A stretch of DNA of 64,000 bases from Pseudomonas fluorescens (GTDB lineage: Bacteria > Pseudomonadota > Gammaproteobacteria > Pseudomonadales > Pseudomonadaceae), in assembly GCF_003732425.1 (NCBI RefSeq), contig NZ_MOBX01000003.1:124001-188000 (forward strand), in the 5' to 3' direction. The notes under the pieces are model-generated. The model worked only from the letters and a program-made list of their open reading frames with translations. It made no database searches and had not been told where the DNA came from. Shown here piece after piece: positions 1 through 22,100 of the stretch (position 1 is its first letter; each line of letters begins with the position of its first letter). The position numbers were made by a program, and so were the translations under genes.

Positions 1-10143
<10,143 letters not shown>

Positions 10144-10155
10144 GAGGACCACGGC

Positions 10156-13100
10156 ATGCAGCAGTTGATTGAATCGGTAGGCGCGCTTTCTCCCGAGAAA
10201 CGCAAGGCGCTGGCGATTCTACTGGGCAAACAGGGCATTAACCTTTATGGCATCGCGCCGATTTTCCGGCGCACCGAAGGTGAACCGCTGCTGTTGTCTT
10301 ATGCCCAGGAGCGGCAGTGGTTTCTCTGGCAGATGGAGCCGGACAGCGCGGCGTACCACATTCCCACGGCGTTGCGTTTGCGCGGCGCCCTGGACATGGC
10401 GGTGCTGCAGCGCAGTTTCGATACGCTGATCGAGCGTCACGAAAGTCTGCGCACCGGGTTTGCCCGAGGTGATCAGGACAAGGCCATTCAACTGATCAAG
10501 GCGCCGTATGCCTTGCAGATCGAGGTTCACCCACTGGCAGGCGAAGTCGATGAGCCGCGTTTGCGCGCGGCCATCGAAGCACAGATCGCCCGCCCGTTCG
10601 ACCTTGAACAGGATGCGTTGCTGCGGGTCTGCCTGTTGCGGCTGGCACCGGACGATCACGTTCTGGTGGTGGTGCAACATCACATCATTTCCGATGGCTG
10701 GTCGATGCAAGTGATGGTCGGCGAACTGATCGAACTCTATGCCGGGTTCAGTCAGGGCGCGCCGGCCACGCTGGCACCGTTGCCGATCCAGTACGCCGAT
10801 TTCGCCCAGTGGCAACGTAGCTGGATGGATGCCGGTGAGCGCGAGCGGCAACTCAGCTATTGGGTCGAACACTTGGGCTCGGATCCGGGCGTGCTGGAAT
10901 TGCCGGCCGATCATCCGCGCCCGCTGGTGCAAAGTTATCGTGGTGCACGTCTGGATCTGCAACTGGACGCGGCGCTGAGCAAGGGTTTGCAGGACCTCGC
11001 GCGCCGTGAAGGCGTGACGATGTTCATGTTGCTGCTGGCGGCATTCCAGACCTTACTGCATCGCTACAGCGGTCAGGACGATATTCGCATCGGTGTGCCA
11101 ATTGCCAACCGCAATCGTGCGGAAACCGAAGGGCTGATCGGCTTCTTCGTTAACACGCAGGTACTGCGTGCGACGATCGACAGCAGCATGCCGTTCAGCG
11201 CCTTGCTGGCCCAGGCCAGGCAATCGGCGCTGGGCGCGCAGGCGCATCAGGATCTGCCGTTCGAGCAATTGGTCGAAGCCCTGGCGCCGGAACGCAGCCT
11301 GAGCCGCAGCCCGTTGTTCCAGGTGATGTTCAACCATCAGAGCGGCGCGCGGCAGGCTAATCAGGCCATGCAATTGCCGGGGCTTGCGGTTGAAAGCGTG
11401 AACTGGGACAGCCTCACGGCGCAATTCGACCTGACTCTGGAAACCCACGAATCGCCGGAAGGCGTGTGGGCCTCGCTGATCTACGCCACCGACCTGTTTG
11501 AAGCAGCGTCGATCGAGCGCATGGGCCGACATTTGCAGGCATTGCTCAAGGGTATCGTCAGCGATGCGCAACAGCGCGTTGGCGAGTTGCCGTTGCTCGA
11601 TGCCAGTGAGCGGCAGGTATTGCTGCACGACTGGAACCGTGCGGACGCACCGTTTGCCAGCGATCTGTGCATCCACCAGTTGATCGCTCGTCAGGCGGCG
11701 CAGACCCCGGATGCCCGCGCGGTGACTTTCGCCGAGCGAGATCTGACCTATGCGCAGCTTGAAGCGCGGGCCAACCCGTTGGCGCATGCCTTGATCGAAC
11801 GCGGCGTCGGCCCGGAAGTGCGGGTCGGCGTGGCGATGCAGCGTTCGGAGAATCTGCTGGTTGCGCTATTGGCCGTGCTCAAGGCTGGGGGTGTGTATGT
11901 GCCACTCGACCCGGATTACCCGGCCGACCGCGTCGCTTACATGCTCGAAGACAGCCGTGCACTTTGCCTGCTGACCGAACAGGACGTCGCCGCCAATCTG
12001 GCGATTACGGCGGACACCGACGTGCTGCTGATGGACAACGCCGCCGATGATTTCGCCGGGTATCCCGCGCATGCGCCGGACACGCGGGTGTCGGCCGACA
12101 ACCTGGCGTATGTGATTTACACCTCCGGTTCTACCGGCAAACCGAAAGGCGTGGCGATTGCTCATCGCAACGTGCTGGCGCTGATCGACTGGTCGCAATC
12201 GGTGTACAGCCGCGACGATATTCAAGGCGTGCTGGCCTCGACATCGGTGTGTTTCGACCTCTCGGTGTGGGAGCTGTTTGTCACCCTGGCCAACGGTGGC
12301 TCGCTGATCATCGCCCGTAATGCGCTGGAGTTGCCGCAGCTGCCGGCCCGTGATCAGGTACGCCTGATCAACACCGTGCCGTCGGCGATTGCCGCCCTGC
12401 AACGCAGCGGCGAGATCCCGCCGAGCGTGCGTATCATCAATCTGGCCGGTGAGCCGCTCAAGCAATCGCTGGTCGACACCTTGTATGCGCAACCCACGGT
12501 CGAACACGTTTTCGACCTGTACGGCCCGTCGGAAGACACCACCTATTCGACCTGGACCCGACGTACGGCGGGTGGCCAGCCGAGCATCGGCCGACCGCTG
12601 AAGCACACCGCCAGCTATGTCCTTGATGGCGAACTGCAGCCGGTACCGCAAGGCGTCGCTGCCGAACTGTATCTGGCCGGTGCCGGCATCACGCGCGGTT
12701 ACCTGGCCCGTCCGGCGCTGACCGCAGAAAAGTATCTGCCGAACCCGTTTGGCGCGCCGGGCGAGCGTTTCTACCGCACCGGTGACCTGACGCGTTATCA
12801 AGTTGACGGCAACCTGCAATACGTCGGGCGTATCGACCATCAGGTCAAGGTGCGCGGTTTCCGCATCGAACTGGGCGAGATCGAAGCGCGCCTGCTGCAA
12901 CAAGACGCGGTGCGCGAACTCGCGGTACTGGCGCAGGAAGGCGCGAGCGGTCAGCAACTGGTCGCCTACATCGTGCCAAGCGCTGCCCTGGGCAATGCCG
13001 AAGAGCAAGCGCGTCTGCGCGAAGTGCTCAAGGCCGGCCTGCGTGAACACCTGCCGGAATACATGGTGCCGGCACATTTGCTGTTCCTTGAACAACTGCC

Positions 13101-16100
13101 GCTGACCCCCAACGGCAAGCTTGATCGCAAGGCACTGCCCAAACCTGACGCAGCGCTGGAGCAGCACAGCTACCTGGCGCCGAGCAATGACAACGAACGG
13201 CAGTTGTGCGAGATCTGGCAGGCGGTACTCGGGCTCGAGCAGGTGGGCGTTACCGACAATTTCTTTGCCCTCGGCGGTGACTCGATCATCTCCATCCAGG
13301 TGGTTAGCCGGGCGCGTCAGGCCGGTTTGCGCATCACCCCCAAGGATCTGTTCCAGTACCAGACCGTACAAGGTCTGGCCCGGGTCGCCCAGCGGGGCGA
13401 GGCGGCGTTCAGCATCGAGCAGGGCGCTGTCACCGGCAGCACGCCGTTGCTGCCGTTCCAGCAACGATTCTTCGAACTGCAGATTCCCGAGCGTCAGCGC
13501 TGGAACCAGTCGCTGTTGCTGAAACCTTCGCAGACGGTCGACGCCGATGTCCTCGAACACGCCTTGCAGGCGCTGGTTGCGCATCACGATGTCTTGCGCT
13601 TGAGCTTTAGCGAAGGCGCTGATGGCTGGACAGCCACGCACCGTGCGCCGGACTACCAGCCGTTGCTGCAACGGGCGAGCGTGCAGCACGCCGACGAAAT
13701 CGAAGCGGTGTGCGACGCTGCGCAAGGCAGTCTTGATCTGCAAAACGGTCTGCTGTTGCGCGCCGTGCTACTTGAGGTCGGCGACGGCAGTCAGCGTCTG
13801 TTGCTGGCGATCCATCACCTGGTGGTCGACGGTGTGTCCTGGCGCGTGTTGCTGGAAGATTTGCAGAGCGCTTGCGAGCAGTTGCAAAGCCGCCAGGCGA
13901 TTAAACTCGCGGCCAAGACCAGCCCGTTCAAGGACTGGGCGCAACGCCTGCAAACGTTCGCCGCCGGCGAGTTGCACAACGAACTGACGTGGTGGGCCGA
14001 TCAACTGGGCGAAGCGCCTGCCGATCTGCCTTGTGACAACCCCGCGGCAACCTTGCAAAACCGTCACGCGGTGAGCGTGGAAACCCGCCTGAACGCCGAT
14101 CAGACCCGCCAACTCTTGCAGCAGGTGCCCGCCGCCTATCGCACGCAGATCAACGATGTGCTGCTGACGGCACTGGCGCGGGTGATCTGCCGCTGGACCG
14201 GTCAGGCTTCGACCCTGATTCAACTCGAAGGTCATGGCCGTGAAGAGCTGTTTGACGACATCGACCTGAGCCGCACCGTCGGCTGGTTCACCAGTCTGTT
14301 CCCGGTGCGCCTGACCCCGGCCATGGGCCTGGCCGACTCGCTCAAAGCGGTCAAGGAACAACTGCGTGGCGTGCCGAACAAAGGCCTGGGTTTTGGTGCC
14401 TTGCGTTACCTGGGCGATGAGCACGCGCGGCAGACCCTCGCCGCGCAGCCGGTACCGCGCATTACCTTCAACTACCTGGGGCAGTTCGACAGCCAGTTCG
14501 ACGAGGCCGCGCTGTTCGTGCCCGCCAGTGAGAGCACCGGCCGTGAACAGAGTTCGCTGGCACCGCTGGCCAACTGGCTGGACATCAACGGCAAGGTCTA
14601 TGGCGGTGAGCTCAACCTCAGCTGGTCGTTCAGCCATGAAATGTTCAATCAGGCGACGATCCAGCGCCTGGCTGACGACTATGCGCAAGAACTCAATGCG
14701 CTGATCGCCCATTGCTGTGAGGCGCACAATCGCGGCGTGACGCCGTCGGACTTCCCGTTGGCTGACCTGAGCCAGGCGCAGCTCGATGCGTTGATCACGG
14801 ATCCACAAGCGGTGGACAACGTTTATCCACTGTCGCCGATGCAGCAGGGCATGCTTTTCCACACCCTGTACGAACAAGGTTCGGGCGATTACATCAACCA
14901 GATGCGTGTGTCGGTGGAAGGGCTCGATGTCGAGCGTTTCCGTCAGGCCTGGCAAGCGGCGCTGGAGGCCCATGACATTCTGCGCACGCGGTTTGTCTGG
15001 GGGGGCGAGCAAGCCCAGCCGCTGCAAATCGTCGAGCGCTCGGCCACGCTGCCGTTCACCGTTCACGACTGGCGCGGCCAGCCGAGTGAGGCGCTGGATG
15101 CGCTGGCCGAGGCCGAGCGCAACCGCCCGTTCGACTTGAGCGAGGTGCCACTGTTGCGCCTGGTGGTCGTGCACACCGCTGAAGACCGTCACGAACTGCT
15201 CTACACCAGCCACCACATTTTGATGGACGGCTGGAGCAACTCGCAGTTGCTCGGTGAAGTGTTGCAACGCTATGCCGGGCAAGTGCCCGCGGCGACCATC
15301 GGCCGCTACAGCGATTACATCGCCTGGCTGCAGCGTCAGGACAGCCAGGTCAGCGAGCGATTCTGGCTCGAACGTCTGGCTCGGTTTGACGAGCCGACCC
15401 GCCTGGCCCAAGGCCTGGCAGATCGTTCGGCAAGCGCCGATGGCGGCACTGCACAGTATCAGCAGTGGATCGACGCCACGGGCACGTTGCGTTTGAGTGA
15501 ATTTGCCCGTCAGCAAAAAGTCACCCTTAACACCCTGGTGCAAGCGGCGTGGCTGTTGCTGTTGCAGCGCTACACCGGGCAACCGACCGTGGCATTCGGT
15601 GCCACCGTGTCGGGGCGTCCGGCGAACCTGCCGGGGGTCGAGCAGCAAGTCGGCCTGTTCATCAACACCTTGCCGGTGATTGCCCGTCCGGAACCGCAAC
15701 TGACGGTCAGCCAGTGGCTGCAAACCGTGCAGGCACTCAACATCGCCTTGCGTGATTTCGAACATACGCCACTGGCCGATATCCAGCGTTGGTCGGGGCA
15801 GGGCAGCGATGGCCTGTTCGACAATCTGCTGGTGTTCGAGAACTACCCGATTTCCGAAGCCCTGGAGCAAGGCTCGTCACTGGGCCTGAAGTTCGGCGAC
15901 GTGGACACCCGTGAACAAACCAACTACCCGTTGACGGTCGGGGTCAATCTTGGCGAAACCCTGTCGGTGCATTACAGCTTCGCCGCGGCGAATTTCAGCC
16001 GGGATGCGATTGTGCGTCTGCATGCGCAATTGGCGTCTCTACTGGAGCAGTTTGTGCAATCGGCGAGTGCGCGTCTTGGCGCGTTAACCCTGCTCAGCCG

Positions 16101-19100
16101 TGAAGAGCAAACCCGCCTGCACGAGAGCAATCGTGCGCAACCGTGCACCGATCCATTGTTGGTGCATCAGCGCATCGCGGTGATTGCGGCGCAGCAGGCA
16201 CAACAAGAAGCGGTGCGTTGTGGCGATCAGGCGTTGACCTTCGCCGAGCTTGAAACCCAGGCCAATCGTCTTGCGCATGTGCTGATCAATGAAGGCGTTG
16301 GGCCGGAAGTGCGCGTCGGCGTGGCCCTGCCGCGCAGCCCTTCGATGCTGGTGGCTTTGCTCGCCGTGCTCAAGGCTGGTGGCGCCTACGTGCCGCTGGA
16401 CGCCAGTTATCCGCGCGAGCGCCTGGCTTATCTGATCGAAGATTCCGGCATCGCGTTGCTGCTCACCGATTCGCAGATACGCCCCCGATTGCCGCTGAGC
16501 AGCGGGTTGCGCGCGCTGGATCTGGACGCGCTACCGACCGTCGAATGGCCAAGTGTCGCGCCGAATGTCGAGGTACACGCGCAAAACCTCGCCTATGTGA
16601 TTTACACCTCAGGTTCCACTGGACAACCCAAGGGTGTGTGCGTGGCGCACGGCCCGCTGGCGATGCATTGCCAGGCCATCGGCCAGCGCTATGAAATGAC
16701 CCCGGAGGATTGCGAGCTGCACTTCATGTCGTTCGCTTTCGACGGCGCTCATGAGCGCTGGTTGACCCCGCTGACCCATGGCTCGCGGCTGTTGTTGCGG
16801 GACGACAGTCTCTGGAGTCCGGAGCAGACCTACACCGCCATGCAGCAACACGGCGTGACAGTGGCGGCATTCCCGCCGGTGTACCTGCAGCAACTCGCCG
16901 AACACGCCGAGCAGGTTGGCCAGCCGCCGGCTGTACGCATCTACTGCTTCGGCGGCGATGCCGTGCCCAACGACAGTTTCGAGCGGGCTCGCGCAGCACT
17001 GGCGCCGCAGTACATCATCAACGGTTATGGGCCGACCGAAACCGTGGTCACTCCGTTGATCTGGAAGGCCGGGCGCCATGACGAGTGCGGCGCTGCCTAT
17101 GCACCGATCGGCACGCGTATCGGCGACCGTAGCACCTGCGTGCTCAGCGCTGATCTCAATGCGTTGCCGCAGGGCGTGATGGGCGAGTTGTACCTTGGCG
17201 GCAGCGGGCTGGCCCGCGGTTATCTGGATCGTCCGGCGATGACCGCTGAACGCTTCGTACCCGATCCGTTCGGGGCGCCGGGCAGTCGTCTGTACCGCAG
17301 CGGTGACCTGGTGCGTGAGCGCGCCGATGGTGTGTTCGACTACCAGGGCCGCGTCGATAATCAGGTGAAAATCCGTGGTTTCCGCATCGAGCTGGGCGAA
17401 ATCGAAGCGCGTCTGCTGGAACTGAGCAGCGTGCGCGAAGCCGTGGTGCTGGCGCATGCCGGGCCAAGCGGCAAGCAACTGGTGGCCTATCTGGTCGCGA
17501 CGCAGCCGGTGGCGGATTCAGATCTCGGCGAATGGCGCGACAGCGTGCGCAACGTGCTCAAGGAGAGTCTGCCGACGCACATGGTGCCGGCGCATTTGAT
17601 GGTGCTGGCGCAACTGCCGGTGACCCCGAACGGCAAACTGGATCGCAAGGCGCTGCCGGCGCCGGACGCCAGCCTGATGCAGAACAGCTACGTGGCGCCG
17701 CGTAACGACATGGAGCAAAGCATCGCCGCGATCTGGGCCGACGTGCTGCGCCTTGAGCGGGTCAGCGCCACGGATAACTTCTTCGAGCTGGGCGGTGATT
17801 CGATCATCTCGATTCAGGTGGTCGGCCGTGCGCGGCAGGCCGGTATCCAGTTCACGCCCAAGGACCTGTTCCAGCACCAGACCGTGCAGGCACTGGCGGC
17901 AGTGGCGCAACTGGGTGGCACTATGTTGAGCATCGATCAGGGGCCGGTCAGCGGCGCGACGCCGTTGCTGCCGTTCCAGCAATGGTTCTTCGCCAGCGAG
18001 ATTCCCGAGCGGCATCACTGGAACCAGTCGTTGCTGCTCAAACCAGCGGTGACGCTGCATGCCGAAACGGTCGCGCAGGTGCTGCAGGCACTGGTTGCGC
18101 ATCACGACGCCTTGCGCCTCTCGTTCAGCGAAACGACTGACGGCTGGACAGCCATTCACCGTCCGATCGAGCCAGTACAAGCGCTGCTCTGGCAGCGTAC
18201 GCTGACGGATCCCGGTGAAATCGAAGCCACGTGTCAGCAGGCTCAGGGCAGTCTCAATCTGCACGACGGGCCGCTGCTGCGAGGTGTGCTGCTCGATCTG
18301 CCGGACCACACTCAGCGCCTGATGCTGGTGGTACATCACCTGGTGGTCGACGGTGTCTCGTGGCGGATCCTGCTGGAAGATCTGCAAACCGCGTTCAGTC
18401 AGATCCAGGCCGGGCGCGGGGTTGCGTTGCCGGCCAAGACCAGCGCCTTCAAAGCCTGGGCTGAACGCCTGCAGGCGCACACTGCCAGCCTTGATGATGA
18501 ATTGGCCTTCTGGCGTGAGCACTTGCAGGGGGCGACTGCCACATTGCCGTGCGAGCGCCCGGACGGCAGCCTGGAGAATCGCTACGCGCAAAGTGTGCAG
18601 ACGCGTCTTGCTCCTGAGCTGACCAGACAACTGTTGCAACAGGCCCCGGCGGCTTATCGCACGCAGGTCAACGACCTGCTGCTGACCGCACTGGCGCGGG
18701 TCATCAGTCGCTGGAGCGGGCATGCCTCGGCGCTGATCCAGCTGGAAGGTCACGGTCGTGAAGACCTGTTCGACGACATTGACCTGAGCCGCACCCTTGG
18801 CTGGTTCACCAGTGTGTTCCCGGTGCATCTGACACCGGCCAGCGAACTCGCTGATTCGATCAAGCAAGTCAAAGAACAGCTGCGCGCGATTCCCGACAAG
18901 GGCATCGGTTTTGGCGCCTTGCGTTACCTGGGCGATGCCGCCGCGCGTCAGACGCTGGTAGCGCTGCCAACGCCGAAAATCACCTTCAATTACCTCGGCC
19001 AGTTTGACAGCCAGTTCGACGAAGCCGCGCTGTTCCTGCCGGCCGGCGAAAGCGCCGGCAGTGACCTCAGCGACCGCGCCCCACTGGGTAACTGGTTGTC

Positions 19101-22100
19101 AGTCAACGGCCAGGTGTATGGCGGTGAGCTGAGCCTGTCGTGGAGCTTCAGCGAGCAGATGTTCGACACCGTGACCGTGCAGGCATTGGCCGATGAATAC
19201 GGGCGTGAACTGACGGCGCTGATCGAACACTGCGTGGTCCCGGGCAACCACGGCCTGACGCCGTCGGACTTCCCGCTGGCCGCGCTTGACCAGGCGCGTC
19301 TGGACGGTTTGCCAGTGGCGGTCGCGGACATCGAAGATATCTATCCGTTGTCGCCGATGCAGCAGGGTATGTTGTTCCACACCTTGTCCGATGATGGCGA
19401 CGATCTCTACGTCAACCAGCTCAACCTGTCGGTGGAAGGCCTCGATATCGAGCGCTTCCGTGCCGCGTGGGAATGCGTGGTGCAGCGTCACGAAATTCTG
19501 CGGACGTCGTTCCATTGGCAAGACAGTCAGGCGTCGCCGGTGCAGGTGGTGCATCGTCAGGGTGTTGTTGACCTGCAAGCGCTGGACACGCCAATGGATG
19601 AGGCACAACTCGCCGAGTTCGCCCGTCAGCAGCGTGTTCAGGGCTTTGCGCTGGACCGCATGCCGTTGCAGCGCACGCGTCTGATTCGTCTGGGTGCGGA
19701 CAAGTACCAATTGATCTGGACCAGCCACCACATCCTGATGGACGGCTGGAGCAGTTCGCAGTTGTTCGGCGAGGTGCTGCAGCATTACGCAACCGGTCAG
19801 GTTGAAGGCGAGAGCGGTCGTTATCGCGACTTTATCGCGTGGTTGCAGCAGCAGGATTCGGCGCAACTGGAGCAGTTCTGGCGCGGCCACTTGCAGACGC
19901 TGGTCGAACCGACCGCGTTGAGCCAGGCGATGCACCCGCGGCACGAGTCTGCCGAGCACGGCCACCAGGCGTTGTACACCCGTTGGGATGCGCAGCAGAC
20001 CGCCTTGTTGCAGCAGCATTGCCGGGCTCAGGGCATCACCGCCAACACGCTGATTCAAGGTGCATGGTTGCTGTTGTTGCAGCGCTACACCGGTCAGCAC
20101 AGCGTGGCGTTTGGTGCCACCGTGGCCGGGCGCCCGGAAGGGTTGCCGAATGCCGGGAGCATGCTGGGTCTGTTCATCAACACCTTGCCGGTGATCCAGA
20201 CCCTCGATCCGGCGCAACCGCTGAACGCCTGGCTGAGCAGTCTGCAGGCCTATAACCTCGACCTGCGTGAGCATGCTCACGCACCGCTGGCGGATATTCA
20301 GCGCTGGTCGGGGCAGGGCGGGCAAGCCTTGTTCGACAGCATCATCGTGTTCGAGAACTACCCGATCGACCAGCGTCTGGAACAGGCACCGGGCGGCTTG
20401 CGTTTCGGCACCTCGGCCAGCCATGACGTGACCAACTTCCCGATGGACCTGGCGGTGCATCTGGGCGAAGAGTTCTCCATCGAGTACCTGTTCTTGCGTG
20501 ACCGTTTCAGTGTCGAAGCGGTCGGGCAGATCCGCCAGACCATGGAAGTGTTGCTGCACAGCATGATGCAGCAGCCGACGGAGCGTCTGGGCAATCTGCA
20601 ACGTCTGGCCGCGCCACAATGGCAGGCCTTGCAGCAGTGGGGCGCAGAACCGGCGGCGGTGCATCGGCGTGAGCTGTTGCCGGCGATGATTGCCGCGCAA
20701 CGCCCTGAGGCGATTGCCGCCGAATGTGGCGACGAACAGTTGAGCTACGCGCAACTTGAGCGCCGGGCCAACCAGCTGGCGCATCATTTGATCGCGGCGG
20801 GTGCCGGTCCGGAAGTGCTGATCGGTGTTGCACTGGAACGTTCGCTCGACATGTTGGTGGCTTTGCTCGCGGTGTTCAAAAGTGGCGCTGCCTACGTGCC
20901 GCTGGACATCGATTACCCCAGCGATCGTCTGGCCTTCATGATCGAAGACTCCGGCATGCGCCAGATGATCAGCCGTGGTGCCGCCAGCCAGCGCTTGCCG
21001 CTGCCGGCGAACTTGCCATTGCTTGATCTCGATCTTTTCGATGGCAATCAGTACTCGCACGCCGCGCCGCGGGTGCAGACCGGTGATGACAGTCTTGCGT
21101 ACCTGATCTATACCTCGGGCTCTACCGGTTTGCCCAAAGGCGTCGCGGTGACGCACGGACCGCTGAGCATGCATTGCCAGGCGATCCGCGAGCTGTACGA
21201 AATGGACGCGACCACCCGCGAATTGCACTTCATGTCGTTCGCCTTCGATGGCGCGCATGAGCGCTGGCTGACCACCCTGGCCTTCGGCGGCACGCTGGTG
21301 CTGCGCGATCATGAACTGTGGACACCGGAGCAGACCAGCCACGCCTTGCTCAACCGTTCGATCGACATCGCCTGCTTCCCGCCGGCCTACCTCAAACAGG
21401 TGGCCGAATACGTCGAGGCCAGCGGTATGGCCGTGCCGAAAGTGCGCATTTACTGTCTGGGCGGTGACGCTGTGCCGGAGCAGACCTTGGCGCAAGTGCG
21501 CCGCGTGCTGCGGCCGCAGTTCATCACCAACGGTTACGGCCCGACCGAAACGGTGGTTACGCCGATGCTCTGGAAAGCACCGAACGATGAAGCCTGCGCT
21601 GCCGCTTATGCGCCGATCGGACGGGTAGTCGGCCAGCGCTCGCTGTGGGTGCTGGACGACGATCTCAATCCACTGCCACAGGATTTGTCCGGCCAGTTGT
21701 ACATCGGTGGCTACGGGGTTGCCCGGGGTTACCATGGCCGCGCGGCCATCACCGCCGAGCGCTTTGTGCCGGATCCGTTCGGCGCGCCGGGCAGTCGCCT
21801 GTACCGCAGCGGCGACCTGGTGCGCCTGCGCCATGATGGCATCCTCGATTACGTCGGCCGCGCCGACCATCAAGTGAAGATTCGCGGTTTCCGCATCGAA
21901 CTGGGTGAAATCGAAGCCTGTCTGCGCGCTCAGGACGGCGTTACCGATGCGGTGGTCATCGCTCGTGACGGCATCTCCGGCAAACAGTTGATCGGTTACG
22001 TGGTCAGCGCCGACGACAACGCCGGTGACCGCCTGAGGACGTTGCTGCGCGCACAACTGCCGGAATACATGGTGCCGCTGCAGATCATTGTCCTGGCACG